Shown: positions 1-9,180 of the stretch, in pieces | How the letters are laid out: the number at the start of each line of letters is the position of its first letter | How positions within the stretch are numbered: the stretch's first letter is position 1 | Source of the DNA: Pseudoalteromonas sp. T1lg23B | GTDB lineage: Bacteria > Pseudomonadota > Gammaproteobacteria > Enterobacterales > Alteromonadaceae | Direction of reading: 5' to 3' | Length of the DNA stretch: 64,000 nucleotides | Assembly: GCF_002964665.1 (NCBI RefSeq) | Contig: NZ_PQBZ01000034.1 | Coordinates: 310,429 to 374,428 of the forward strand | The notes under the pieces: generated by a model | Seen by the model: the letters and a program-made list of their open reading frames with translations, nothing else | What the model was told of the DNA's origin: nothing | Database searches by the model: none | Translations under genes and position numbers: made by a program

Positions 1-111
1 ATCAACAAACATATTGACCATGCAGTAGATGGACAACTGCCATCATTTTATTTAGAGATCTTGGCCAAACCGGGCTACAGAACGCCATTGCTGGATGAAG
101 ACGAAGAATAA
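1..111 (+). CDS. C-terminal end of an unidentified protein, cut by the window edge
   Basis: Reading frame 1 is open from the first base to a TAA at 109-111, giving 36 residues. The segment ILAKPGYRTPLL resembles the last beta-hairpin of OmpR/CadC-type winged-helix domains, which often reads V-P-K-x-G-Y-R. The tail ends in an acidic DEDEE. The winged-helix idea is a guess from a short stretch; the rest of the gene lies outside the window. Confidence 0.5.
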   Translation: MNKHIDHAVDGQLPSFYLEILAKPGYRTPLLDEDEE

Positions 112-181
112 ATCGTTTACATACAGCTAAGTGGTATCGGCGAGTCTTGTCGCCGATACATAAACTCATTCTTGCTCAGGA

Positions 182-775
182 TTAATCAGAGCTCGAAGTC
201 TCTTTTCTAAATTTCGAAAATAACAAATTACACGACAAAACCAGCCCGCCGACTGCCCCAATGAGGTGAGCTTCTATCGCGACTCTAGAATCTATCAAAG
301 CGCCAACTTCTGGACTCGGCCCCTGAATTTGCTCCCAAATCAATTTTGCCCAAACACCGACAAACAGTAAAATTCCACTTTTCATTCCCATTTGAACATC
401 TTTGAGCGCGCCCCAGACTATCACGCCGTGAAGCAATCCACTCAAACCGGTATAAATTCTGATGTCAGGGCAAAACAACCAAATCCCCAAACCAGTCCAC
501 AGCGCCAAAAACATGATGTGAAAAAAATAGGTTTGCATTGAACGGTGTTCAGCATGCAAAACCCAAATAAACATGACACCCAGTGCGTTAAGGAGCAAAT
601 GAGCCCAGTTGGTATGCATAAACTGGCCTGTGAACACTCTCCACCATTGCTGTTCAACTTGGCTACGGTCGAATGCAAGCCAAGTGTTTGCGTCAAACAA
701 CATCAACAAGGTACTTATTGAAATCAATAATAAAGGGGGCAGTATGTATTGCTTTTGTATTGGTAAATCAATCAT
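182..775 (-). CDS. rrtA: Rhombosortase-type rhomboid intramembrane protease
   Basis: This is a 197-residue polytopic membrane protein of the rhomboid fold. The motifs GQFMHTNWAHLLLN (about residues 50-63), GLSGLLHG (catalytic Ser in GLSG, about residue 113) and IEAHLIGAVGG (catalytic His, about residue 171) match the small bacterial rhombosortase subfamily. Rhombosortases cleave the GlyGly-CTERM sorting tail of secreted proteins in the inner membrane of Shewanella, Vibrio and Pseudoalteromonas species. No GlyGly-CTERM protein is visible in this window, so its substrates must be encoded elsewhere. It is divergent from the gamma-glutamyltranspeptidase gene. No strong Shine-Dalgarno precedes the ATG at 775. 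Confidence 0.8.
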   Translation of the reverse strand: MIDLPIQKQYILPPLLLISISTLLMLFDANTWLAFDRSQVEQQWWRVFTGQFMHTNWAHLLLNALGVMFIWVLHAEHRSMQTYFFHIMFLALWTGLGIWLFCPDIRIYTGLSGLLHGVIVWGALKDVQMGMKSGILLFVGVWAKLIWEQIQGPSPEVGALIDSRVAIEAHLIGAVGGLVLSCNLLFSKFRKETSSSD

Positions 776-856
776 GTTGTTTATGCTTTATTTTTTGCAT
801 ATTGTGCCTCTTTACTTTTATCATGCCAACGATGAGAACAGATAAAAGTGAATATT

Positions 857-2623
857 ATGAATTATGCCTATCCGCTGATCGGTGTTTTGTTACTCAGTGG
901 TTGTGCCTCTGACAGCAACTCAGTGACAAAAGTAGAACAACGAGAAACCAGAGAACCCGAAGCCGCAACAGGACTGCAAATTAAGCAACAGGCTATGGGT
1001 CATGAATATATGATTGCCGCTGCAAATCCTTACGCGTCAAAAGCGGGTCGGCAGATGTTGGCCAAAGGCGGCAGTGCTATTGATGCAGCCATTGCCACAC
1101 AGCTGGTATTAACGCTGGTAGAGCCACAATCATCAGGTATTGGTGGCGGTGGGTTCATTTTATACTATGACAATAAAAACAATGAACTAGTAACATTTGA
1201 TGGCAGAGAAACCGCTCCTAGCGAAGCTGACCATACTTTGTTTTTAGACCAACAGGGTCAACCAGTACCATGGATTAAAGCCGTCGTTGGTGGTCGTTCC
1301 GTCGGCGTACCCGGTATTTTACATGCTTTTAAACAAGCTCATGATAAATACGGTAAGCTGCCTTGGCATGAGTTATTTAAACCCGCTATTGCGTTGGCAG
1401 ATGACGGTTTTGTTGTATCTCCTCGACTCACCATGTTGTTGGAGAAACGTTATAACCCGGGACTTGAGCAATTAGCACCCGCAAAAGACTACTTTTATCC
1501 GAATGGTGAGCCACTAAAAACAGGGACAGTTAAGAAAAACCCTAAGCTTGCAGCGCTTTACAAACAAGTAGCGCAGCAGGGTATTGTAGCCTTCTATCAA
1601 GGAGACAATGCTAAGAAACTAGTTGATGCAGTGCAAACGTCAGAGATAGCGCCTGGTAAGTTAGCCGAGTCTGACTTAGCGCAATACCAAAGTAAGATGC
1701 GTGAGCCGATTTGTATCGATTATCATAAACACAAAGTGTGTTCGATGGCGCCACCTAGCAGCGGTGGTATAGCAGTTTTACAGATTCTTAAACTACTGGA
1801 AGGGCAAAACCTGAGTCAATATCAGCCCAATGACCCTAACAGCCTGCATTTGTTTACTCAAGCCTCTCGTCTGGCGTTTGCTGACAGAAACCACTATGTG
1901 GCAGACCCCGATTTCGTTACGGTGCCCACTGACGCTCTTTTGCAAAGCGACTATCTTGAACAACGCGCCAAATTAATAACTGAGTTTGATAACCACAACG
2001 TAACGGTGGGGGATCCAACACAGGGTAAGCTTGCCTATGCGATAGACGATGGATATGAGTTACCATCAACGACCCATGTGTCTATTGTTGATCAAAATGG
2101 CAATGCTGTTTCAATGACGAGTTCAATAGAAATGGCTTTTGGTTCGACGGTTATGGTGAACGGTTACCTGTTAAACAATCAGTTAACTGATTTTTCTCTC
2201 AGTCCTAAAAAAGACGGCCTGTGGGTTGCAAATCGTGTGGAAGCAAATAAGCGTCCGCGCAGTTCCATGTCGCCTGTAATGGTCTTTAATCCCGATGGTA
2301 GTTTGCGCTTGGTCGTTGGTTCACCCGGTGGCAGTCGCATTATTAATTACGTGGCACAAACCATTATAGCGGTGCTTGATTGGCAGTTAACACCACAGCA
2401 AGCCGTAAACTTGCCGAATATAACCAATCGAAATCAATATACGACCTTGGAAAAAGGGACTGAGCTTGAACAGTTTGTAACTTTCTTCGAAGAAAAAGGG
2501 CATAACGTGCAGCTAAGAGACTTGAATTCCGGTTTACACGTTATCGAAGTTAAAAATGGCATGTTGTATGGCGGCGCGGATCCAAGAAGAGAGGGTGTTG
2601 CGTTGAGCGAAATCACACAATAA
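857..2623 (+). CDS. ggt: Gamma-glutamyltranspeptidase (predicted lipoprotein)
   Basis: This N-terminal-nucleophile enzyme cleaves gamma-glutamyl bonds, notably of glutathione, and is made as a precursor that cuts itself into large and small subunits. The small subunit should start at the first Thr of STTHVSI (codon at 2072, about residue 405). SMSPVMV and the glycine-rich GSPGGSRI also fit the family. The N-terminus carries a hydrophobic segment ending in LLLSGC, a lipobox, so the protein is probably anchored in the periplasm instead of being a free soluble enzyme. I chose the ATG at 857; an in-frame GTG at 848 is possible and adds three residues. A strong terminator follows. Confidence 0.9.
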   Translation: MNYAYPLIGVLLLSGCASDSNSVTKVEQRETREPEAATGLQIKQQAMGHEYMIAAANPYASKAGRQMLAKGGSAIDAAIATQLVLTLVEPQSSGIGGGGFILYYDNKNNELVTFDGRETAPSEADHTLFLDQQGQPVPWIKAVVGGRSVGVPGILHAFKQAHDKYGKLPWHELFKPAIALADDGFVVSPRLTMLLEKRYNPGLEQLAPAKDYFYPNGEPLKTGTVKKNPKLAALYKQVAQQGIVAFYQGDNAKKLVDAVQTSEIAPGKLAESDLAQYQSKMREPICIDYHKHKVCSMAPPSSGGIAVLQILKLLEGQNLSQYQPNDPNSLHLFTQASRLAFADRNHYVADPDFVTVPTDALLQSDYLEQRAKLITEFDNHNVTVGDPTQGKLAYAIDDGYELPSTTHVSIVDQNGNAVSMTSSIEMAFGSTVMVNGYLLNNQLTDFSLSPKKDGLWVANRVEANKRPRSSMSPVMVFNPDGSLRLVVGSPGGSRIINYVAQTIIAVLDWQLTPQQAVNLPNITNRNQYTTLEKGTELEQFVTFFEEKGHNVQLRDLNSGLHVIEVKNGMLYGGADPRREGVALSEITQ

Positions 2624-2659
2624 CCATAGGATTGAACTTTACATTAAGGTATACTGTAC

Positions 2660-2700
2660 GGCCCTGTTTACGCATATATTAATGCGTTACAGGGCCTTTT
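2660..2700 (+). terminator. Rho-independent terminator of ggt
   Basis: GGCCCTGT at 2660-2667 pairs with ACAGGGCC at 2689-2696, with a second inner pairing ACGCAT/ATGCGT, followed by TTTT. Confidence 0.85.
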
Positions 2701-2794
2701 ACATTGGTCTGATGTGCGTGAATTTCATTGAAATTTAATCACTTTAGGCAATAATGAACTCTCAGCCTATATAAATGTGTCAAAACTTGTAAAT

Positions 2795-4489
2795 ATGACT
2801 AAACAAACTGATCCAAATTATTTATACATCCCTTACTCTGGTCCAAATCTTTTAGAAACACCTTTGTTAAATAAAGGTAGTGCATTTAGCCAACGTGAAC
2901 GTGAGAGCTTTAACCTATCTGGTTTGCTTCCGCCACGTTATGAGACCATTGAAGAGCAGGTAGAGCGTTGCTACCAGCAATATTCAAGCTTTAGTGACAA
3001 CTTGAACAAGCACATTTATCTGCGCGCTATCCAGGATAACAACGAAACGCTTTATTACCGTTTAGTGCGTGATCATCTCGAAGAAATGATGCCTATCATT
3101 TACACACCAACCGTTGGTGATGCGTGTGAAAAGTTTTCTGATATCTACCGTAGCTCACGCGGCTTATTCATTTCATATGAAGAACGTCATCAAATGGATG
3201 ATATTTTACGTAACGCGACCAAAGGCAAAGTAAAAGTCATCGTAGTAACCGACGGTGAGCGTATCTTGGGTCTTGGAGATCAGGGCATTGGCGGTATGGG
3301 CATTCCGATTGGTAAATTATCGCTGTACACCGCCTGTGGCGGAATAAGCCCAGCCTACACATTACCTGTAATGCTCGATGTAGGGACCAATAATGAAAAG
3401 TTACTGGCGGATCCTATGTATATGGGAGCACGTCATAAGCGTATCGGCCAAGAAGAATATGACGAGTTTCTTGAGTTATTCATTAACGCCGTAAAACGCC
3501 GTTGGCCTAACGTGTTGCTACAATTTGAAGATTTTGCTCAGCCCAACGCGATGCCACTTCTTAAGCGCTATCGTGATGAAATTTGTAGCTTTAATGACGA
3601 TATTCAAGGTACCGCTTCTGTTACGGTGGGGTCATTGCTGGCAGCTTGTCGAGTCAAAGGCGCAAAGCTTTCTGAGCAGAAAGTGGTTTTTGTAGGGGCT
3701 GGCTCAGCGGGATGTGGTATTGCAGAACAAATCATTAGCCAGATGGTTGCTGAGGGTATCTCTGATGAACAAGCTCGCTCTCAGGTATACATGGTTGACC
3801 GTTTTGGTCTGTTAACCGAAGGTATGTCTGATTTACGCGATTTCCAAGCTGCACTGGTACAAAGTAAAGATGCGTTAAGCGAATGGACTTACAGCGGTGA
3901 CTATGCATCATTACTTGATGTGATGCATTGTGCGAAGCCAGACATTCTAATCGGTGTTTCTGGGCAGCCGGGTTTGTTCACCGAGCAAGTAATACGCGCG
4001 ATGCACAATGGTTGTCAGCGCCCGATCATTTTCCCACTAAGTAATCCATCTCGTCAGGTTGAAGCGCATCCTAAAGATGTTATTGAATGGACCAATGGTG
4101 AAGCAATTGTTGCTACAGGAAGTCCATTCGCTCCTGTAGAGCTAAACGGCAAGACTTACCCAATCCCACAATGTAACAACAGTTATATCTTCCCAGGTAT
4201 AGGTTTGGGTGTTATCGCTGCGAAAGCGACACGAATCACTGACGCGATGTTAATGGTCTCTAGTGAGACGCTTGCAGAGTCCTCGCCTTGGGCTAATACC
4301 GGTAAAGGTAGCTTGCTACCGGCTTTGATAGAAATCGAAGCACTCAGTAAGCGTATTGCTTTCGCGGTAGCTAAAAAGGCGATGGAAGAGGGTGTAGCGC
4401 TTGAGATGCCTGATGATGCAATTTGGGCTGCTATCGAGAAAAATTACTGGTTACCAGAGTACCGTAATTACAAACGTCGCAGCATTTAA
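2795..4489 (+). CDS. maeA: NAD-dependent malic enzyme
   Basis: This 564-residue enzyme oxidatively decarboxylates L-malate to pyruvate in the cytosol and links the TCA cycle with gluconeogenesis. The stretch [14 protein letters not shown], the metal-binding region [19 protein letters not shown], and the Rossmann segment [13 protein letters not shown] are typical of the long bacterial SfcA/MaeA family. The length matches the usual 560-565 residues. I prefer the ATG at 2795 because family members begin only a few residues before LYIPYSGP; an in-frame GTG at 2777 is an alternative. It stands alone between two terminators. Confidence 0.95.
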   Translation: MTKQTDPNYLYIPYSGPNLLETPLLNKGSAFSQRERESFNLSGLLPPRYETIEEQVERCYQQYSSFSDNLNKHIYLRAIQDNNETLYYRLVRDHLEEMMPIIYTPTVGDACEKFSDIYRSSRGLFISYEERHQMDDILRNATKGKVKVIVVTDGERILGLGDQGIGGMGIPIGKLSLYTACGGISPAYTLPVMLDVGTNNEKLLADPMYMGARHKRIGQEEYDEFLELFINAVKRRWPNVLLQFEDFAQPNAMPLLKRYRDEICSFNDDIQGTASVTVGSLLAACRVKGAKLSEQKVVFVGAGSAGCGIAEQIISQMVAEGISDEQARSQVYMVDRFGLLTEGMSDLRDFQAALVQSKDALSEWTYSGDYASLLDVMHCAKPDILIGVSGQPGLFTEQVIRAMHNGCQRPIIFPLSNPSRQVEAHPKDVIEWTNGEAIVATGSPFAPVELNGKTYPIPQCNNSYIFPGIGLGVIAAKATRITDAMLMVSSETLAESSPWANTGKGSLLPALIEIEALSKRIAFAVAKKAMEEGVALEMPDDAIWAAIEKNYWLPEYRNYKRRSI

Positions 4490-4508
4490 CGACGATACGA
4501 TAGATTGA

Positions 4509-4533
4509 AAAGCCAGCCGTTGCTGGCTTTTTT
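4509..4533 (+). terminator. Rho-independent terminator of maeA
   Basis: AAAGCCAGC and GCTGGCTTT form a 9-bp stem with a 4-base loop, followed by a T run. Confidence 0.85.
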
Positions 4534-4674
4534 GTATCTACACTTTTTATCACTTGTTTTTTCGCTTTAAAAGCGCTCTTATAACTCATATACCCTTAGT
4601 GCGTAAAAGCGTTCAGTGATGATTAAGGGCAATGTGCTTCAATACTCGCGATAATCTATAAAAGGAACACCATT

Positions 4675-5385
4675 ATGCGTATGATCTCCTCATTAATAGC
4701 GACATTATTCTGTGCCGGTTCATTTGCCGCTGCGCTACCAGATGAACCTCACCTCTATGTCGAAGGCACTGCGAAAATGCAGGTACAACCTGATAGAGCG
4801 ACAATTCGCGTGGCAATTAGCGAAAAGAGCAAACAGTTAGTTGAAGCTAAGAAACAAGTTGATACTGTGGTTGCTAATGCCATCAAATTGGCGAAACGTT
4901 TTGGGATCAAAAAAGATGATATTCATGCCGAGCAACTGAATATACATCGCCAAACTCGCTATAACCGAAACACCAACGAAGAAGAGTTTGAGGGCTTTAG
5001 AATCACTCGCAGCCTAACGCTTACCCTTGAAAAAATCGACAGTTACCCTGAGTTGTTACAAGAATTAGTGAATGCAGGAATTACTGAATTCAACAATACC
5101 GAATTTAGTGTAAGCAATCACAATGAGCTGGCTGATAAACTCAAAAAAGAAGCGATAAAAGATGCTAAGTCTGCTGCTAGCGAGTTAGCCGATGAATTTG
5201 ATGTTGATCTGGATAAACTCTATTCCGTGTCATTTGCTCCTATGAATGTGCCATCTGTTCCTTATGTTAGACAGGCAGCATCAATGAGAATGATGGATGC
5301 TGAATCAGGAAGCTACAAAGAAGCGTACAACACAGGTGCTATCACCATTACAGCGCAGGTTTTTGCGGTATATCTTATTAAGTAA
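4675..5385 (+). CDS. Periplasmic SIMPL-domain (DUF541) protein
   Basis: A 236-residue exported protein. A signal peptide of about 19 residues ends near SFAAA. The body starts with LYVEGTAKMQVQPDRATIRVAIS, the usual opening of SIMPL/DUF541 proteins (the E. coli relative is YggE), and continues with alternating beta strands and helices. Family members are periplasmic or envelope-associated and have been linked to oxidative stress, but no enzymatic role is established. A good Shine-Dalgarno (AAAGGAAC) lies nine bases before the ATG. A GC-rich hairpin with a weak tail at about 5398-5420 may end the transcript. Confidence 0.85.
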   Translation: MRMISSLIATLFCAGSFAAALPDEPHLYVEGTAKMQVQPDRATIRVAISEKSKQLVEAKKQVDTVVANAIKLAKRFGIKKDDIHAEQLNIHRQTRYNRNTNEEEFEGFRITRSLTLTLEKIDSYPELLQELVNAGITEFNNTEFSVSNHNELADKLKKEAIKDAKSAASELADEFDVDLDKLYSVSFAPMNVPSVPYVRQAASMRMMDAESGSYKEAYNTGAITITAQVFAVYLIK

Positions 5386-5484
5386 CCTCACCGAGCGTAG
5401 GCGCTGTCACTGGCGCCTACCGCATTTGTAGCAAGTAACGTATAATCGCTCCCCTGTGTATATTAAATTGTGGCCCAAAGTCGC

Positions 5485-6114
5485 ATGAGTAAAGTATTTG
5501 TAGTCGGTTTACCAAGAACAGGCACCACAAGCTTGTGTATTGCGTGTCTAGAATTGGGGTTTAAGACCGCGCACACTGCCTACACAAGAAAAACATTTCA
5601 AGACGCGCAAGTGATTGCCGATACGCCGATATTTAATGACTACCAACGCTTAGCTGAAGCATACCCAAACAGCCGTTTTATTTATCTTGAGCGCGATATA
5701 GACACTTGGTTGCCATCTATTTCTCAGCTTTTAGAACGTATGGCGGGTAATCTAATGCGCAGCGATGGCGGATTCAATGACACCATCAAGCGATGTTTTT
5801 TAACTACTTTTTCTGGATTAACCGAGAATTCGGTGAATAACCATGATTTTCTGCGTGGCTGCTACGTTAGGCATCAGCAACAAGCAATTGCTTTTTTCGA
5901 GGCGAAACAATTACCGTACCTCGTACTCAATGTGGCGGAAACGAACGCATTGTCAAAATTAAAAGCTTTTCTAAACACAGAGACTGATAATATAACCACG
6001 ATGCCTTATACCAATAAAGCAGGAAAGGTGACCGCTTGGAATAACATTCGTCACCCATTAAAAATATCATCGACTAGAAATGGTAAGGTAGATAAGGATA
6101 CCTCATTGTATTAA
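5485..6114 (+). CDS. Sulfotransferase-family protein
   Basis: A 209-residue soluble protein. It opens with VFVVGLPRTGTTSLCIAC, the P-loop-like 5'-phosphosulfate loop of PAPS-dependent sulfotransferases, followed by a mid-region Arg/Glu strand FIYLERDIDTWLPSI typical of the same fold (3'-phosphate-binding region). The substrate is unknown. Similar short members are common in marine bacteria and are usually annotated only as sulfotransferase family. I chose the ATG at 5485, which places the phosphosulfate loop at the very N-terminus as usual; a GTG at 5470 is in frame. It lies directly upstream of miaE with a 90-base gap. Confidence 0.75.
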   Translation: MSKVFVVGLPRTGTTSLCIACLELGFKTAHTAYTRKTFQDAQVIADTPIFNDYQRLAEAYPNSRFIYLERDIDTWLPSISQLLERMAGNLMRSDGGFNDTIKRCFLTTFSGLTENSVNNHDFLRGCYVRHQQQAIAFFEAKQLPYLVLNVAETNALSKLKAFLNTETDNITTMPYTNKAGKVTAWNNIRHPLKISSTRNGKVDKDTSLY

Positions 6115-6203
6115 ATATGCTGGCTAATCGATACTTTGCCATGACGCGACAATAAGATAGAATGCCCACAATTTTTTTCAGTGAACTCAGTAAGTATTTC
6201 GCA

Positions 6204-6776
6204 ATGTTTGAACTTAAATACCACACGCCTTTTGAATGGACACATAAAGTACTCGAAGATTTTGACACGTTTTTACAAGATCATGCTGCCGCAGAAAAAA
6301 AAGCGTCGGGCATGGCTGTATCAATGTTAAGTCATTATCCCGATAGAATTAAGCTGGTTAAAGCTATGGCAGACTTGGCGATTGAGGAAATGATCCACTT
6401 CAAACAGGTACTCAAGTTATTAACCGAGCGAGGTGTCACCTTGGGCAATGATCAAAAAGACCCATACGTTAAAAAAATTCGTGCGGTGTTTAGAAACGGG
6501 CGAGATGAGTTTCTAATTGATCGCTTGCTTGTAGCCGCAGTAATTGAAGCGCGTGGCCATGAACGATTTTCGCTGGTTGCTGAAGCACTACCAGAGGGCA
6601 AAGAGAAAGATTTTTATGTGACCATTGCCAAATCAGAAGAAAAACATAAAAACCTGTTTGTTGAGCTTGCGTACGAGTATTTTGACAAACAAATTATCGA
6701 CCAGCGCTTGGAGGAAATCTTAATTGCAGAAGCGAAGATCTGCCAAGAAATCCCATTTACCGCAGCACTGCATTGA
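6204..6776 (+). CDS. miaE: tRNA-(ms2io6A)-hydroxylase
   Basis: This non-heme diiron monooxygenase hydroxylates the isoprenyl group of ms2i6A at position 37 of tRNAs reading UNN codons. The protein (190 residues) is a ferritin-like helical bundle. Candidate iron ligands are the Glu of AAAEKKASG, the EEMIH motif, EARGHERF and SEEKH, the typical E, ExxH, E, ExxH pattern. The start at MFELKYHTPFEW gives the usual family length; an ATG at 6162 in frame would add 14 residues. A hairpin at 6799-6835 follows. Confidence 0.88.
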   Translation: MFELKYHTPFEWTHKVLEDFDTFLQDHAAAEKKASGMAVSMLSHYPDRIKLVKAMADLAIEEMIHFKQVLKLLTERGVTLGNDQKDPYVKKIRAVFRNGRDEFLIDRLLVAAVIEARGHERFSLVAEALPEGKEKDFYVTIAKSEEKHKNLFVELAYEYFDKQIIDQRLEEILIAEAKICQEIPFTAALH

Positions 6777-6798
6777 TTGCCAATTCTGTTCATTATGG

Positions 6799-6835
6799 AT
6801 CAGGCGAAATAGGGCACATTGTGCTCTCGCCTGAT
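6799..6835 (+). terminator. Hairpin after miaE, possible terminator
   Basis: ATCAGGCGA at 6799 pairs with TCGCCTGAT ending at 6835, with an inner GCAC/GTGC pairing. The tail is A-rich, not T-rich, so termination on this strand is uncertain. Confidence 0.45.
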
Positions 6836-6879
6836 TGGTTAAAAAATAACACCCTCCAGATAATAAACAAAAAATTATG

Positions 6880-6907
6880 TTGACTTAGCTGTTAAACTCT
6901 ATATAGT
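6880..6907 (+). promoter_or_regulatory. Sigma-70 promoter of the cold-shock gene
   Basis: TTGACT (6880-6885) and TATAGT (6902-6907) are separated by 16 bases and both are close to consensus. Transcription from here would give a leader of about 155 bases before the start codon at 7069, the length usual for cspA-type mRNAs whose structured leader controls cold induction. Confidence 0.65.
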
Positions 6908-7068
6908 GAGCATCAGCTTAAAAGTAAGACTTTTTATACACTCCATTTCGAAGCGTTAACGTTAGTACCTCCGTCCTGTAGTTTTTAAATATCATTTATT
7001 TTTTGTGCTATTCCGTCTGACTTTGATGATAGTCAGCATTTTAAATTTTAATTTACAGGATAGATATT

Positions 7069-7278
7069 ATGTCTAACACAGTTACTGGTACCGTTAAGTG
7101 GTTTAATGAATCTAAAGGTTTTGGTTTTATCGCTCAAGAAAATGGCGCGGACGTATTCGCTCATTTCAGCGCAATCAAAGGTGATGGCTTCAAAACTCTA
7201 GCTGAAGGCCAACGCGTTGAATTCACTCTTGCTCAAGGCCAAAAAGGTCCTCAAGCTGAGAACATCGTTGCACTTTAA
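7069..7278 (+). CDS. Cold-shock protein, CspA family
   Basis: A 69-residue single CSD domain that binds single-stranded RNA and DNA and melts mRNA structure. Both RNA-binding motifs are visible: KGFGFIA (RNP1, about residues 17-23) and VFAHFSAI (RNP2, about 31-38). The opening [15 protein letters not shown] is diagnostic. The gene stands alone, has a Shine-Dalgarno ACAGGA, a long leader and its own terminator. Several paralogues are usual per genome, so I give no numbered symbol. Confidence 0.95.
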   Translation: MSNTVTGTVKWFNESKGFGFIAQENGADVFAHFSAIKGDGFKTLAEGQRVEFTLAQGQKGPQAENIVAL

Positions 7279-7300
7279 TTTTTAAAATTAAGTGAAACAA

Positions 7301-7328
7301 AAAAAGGTAGCCAATGGCTACCTTTTTT
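7301..7328. terminator. Bidirectional terminator between csp and the chemotaxis receptor gene
   Basis: A-rich run, GGTAGCC, a 3-base AAT loop, GGCTACC and a T run. The A run before and T run after let it serve both converging genes. Confidence 0.85.
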
Positions 7329-7351
7329 AATGCCTGTAATTTACCCGCAAA

Positions 7352-8974
7352 TTACAGTTTAAATTTGGAAGTTGAATCCAGTAAGTTATCAGACAACTTA
7401 TGTAGATTTTGCGCCACATCTCTTACTTGCTCTAACGCTTTCATAGTTTCTTCAAATGAGCTGTGCATATTAGAAACGTTATCAACAACCATTGCTGCAA
7501 CAGATGTTTGCTGCTCAGTCGCCGTTGCTATCTGAGAGTTCATCCCATTGATTGCTAAAATCTGTTCTGATATTTCCTGAATCGAATTACCCGTAGCCTC
7601 AGCAGCTTGAGCGTTATTGGTTGCCATATCTCTGGCGGTATTCATCGCGTTTACAGAATCTGACGCCGCTACAGTCAGTATATTAATAAGCTCTCGAATC
7701 TCATTGGTTGATTTGGCGGTGCGTGACGCAAGCTCTCGTACTTCATCCGCTACCACCGCAAAACCGCGCCCTTGTTCTCCCGCTCGGGCTGCCTCAATCG
7801 CAGCGTTTAACGCCAGTAGGTTGGTTTGTTCTGCTATCGAAGTAATTACGTTAAGAATTTGCGTAACGTTTTGGGTGTCATCAGCAAGCTTGTTGATGGT
7901 AACGGCAGCTTTATTAATCTCTTCACTTAAGTCTTGAGACTGGGCAACCGAGACATTAATTTGTTTTAAGCTCTCATCTACTGCGTTTTCAGCAAGTTCA
8001 GCAGCTTGGAAAGCGGAGGCCGCTGACTGAGAAATATCACCCACGCTTTGCTTCATCTCTTCCATTGAGTTGCGCACGACTTCTGCATCACTCGATTGCT
8101 GTTGTGTGGCGCGTTCTGCCGATTCCATTCCTTGTACCAGTCTGGTCGAGTTTTCCATTAATGGCTCAACCACAGCGATTACATCTTCAACTGTTCCTCT
8201 GAGCAGATTAATGAAAGCGTTAAAGTTTTTAGATACCTGACCGATTTCGTCTGCCGATGAAACAGTTAACTGCGAACTCAAAGAGCCTTTGCCTTCGGCT
8301 AATAGATGAAGGTTACTTGCTGCTTCTCCTGCAGAGGAGCTGATCCCTCTGGCTATCATTACAGCTAACACGATAACCAATGCCAATGAAATAACCGCAA
8401 CAATAAACATCATTGTTAAGGCATCATCAGCGTTGGACTTGGTGTTATTAATCAATTCAGAAAAACGTTCGTTGGCGCGTTTTTTATCATCGTTCAAATC
8501 GGCCACTAATCCCTCAAATAAATCGCTTTTTTGTTTTGCAATTTGTGGAAGCTTGGCAAAATCGGCTGTGCCGTCGATCATGCTAGTAGCGATTTGCTTC
8601 GCAATTTTTCCGTATTCTTGCAGGTCACGTACAGTGTCACTCGTTGGGAAGTTAGAGTTTAGTGTTGGCACTAGTCTTAAATTTTCTGCGAGCTTCTTCT
8701 GAGTTGCGGCGGCTTTACTTATAAGCTCCGCATCACCGAAGGTTACAGATTGGGTATAGGTCTCGTCGAGGTTTTGCATTGCAGTGACGTTTTCTGACGT
8801 CAAAATTAACAATTTATAGGTTTGGTTTTCTAGTTCATCAAGTGAGCGCTGGTTCTCCAATAGAGAGTTATAGTTAATCATTACCAAGACAATAAATGCT
8901 GCTACAGCAACTATGGTTATCGCATGGATTTTTTTTGAAATACTCATATTCTTAAAATGCAATAAATTCGACAT
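7352..8974 (-). CDS. Methyl-accepting chemotaxis protein
   Basis: This inner-membrane chemoreceptor of 540 residues feeds the CheA/CheW pathway. TM1 (about residues 14-34) is followed by a periplasmic helical sensor region of about 150 residues, TM2 near residues 185-207, a HAMP segment, and a long coiled-coil signalling domain. The hairpin tip is clear: [16 protein letters not shown]-type sequence, then [20 protein letters not shown]. The ligand is unknown. I chose the ATG at 8974 because AAGGTG lies at correct distance upstream of it; an ATG at 9004 would add ten residues ahead of the membrane segment. The gene is monocistronic. Confidence 0.93.
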   Translation of the reverse strand: MSNLLHFKNMSISKKIHAITIVAVAAFIVLVMINYNSLLENQRSLDELENQTYKLLILTSENVTAMQNLDETYTQSVTFGDAELISKAAATQKKLAENLRLVPTLNSNFPTSDTVRDLQEYGKIAKQIATSMIDGTADFAKLPQIAKQKSDLFEGLVADLNDDKKRANERFSELINNTKSNADDALTMMFIVAVISLALVIVLAVMIARGISSSAGEAASNLHLLAEGKGSLSSQLTVSSADEIGQVSKNFNAFINLLRGTVEDVIAVVEPLMENSTRLVQGMESAERATQQQSSDAEVVRNSMEEMKQSVGDISQSAASAFQAAELAENAVDESLKQINVSVAQSQDLSEEINKAAVTINKLADDTQNVTQILNVITSIAEQTNLLALNAAIEAARAGEQGRGFAVVADEVRELASRTAKSTNEIRELINILTVAASDSVNAMNTARDMATNNAQAAEATGNSIQEISEQILAINGMNSQIATATEQQTSVAAMVVDNVSNMHSSFEETMKALEQVRDVAQNLHKLSDNLLDSTSKFKL

Positions 8975-9180
8975 ATAACACCTTGTAATATAACAATGTG
9001 ACAACCTTACGTTGTGTTAATCCCTGCTTTTTGCCTTTTTTAGGCACAGCGCTAGTTGATTGGCACTTTCCCCTGCATCTAAGCTTAGCCATATTCCAAT
9101 TTTTATCAATAAAACTTTCTTTTTCGGAGGTTTAACTATACTTAGCCTGCCAATAACTTATAAATTAGGCGGAGCTATCT

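Noticed and set aside
5398-5420. Terminator after the SIMPL gene
   Set aside because: The stem is good (GTAGGCGC/GCGCCTAC) but no T run follows and a gene starts 65 bases later, so its role is open.
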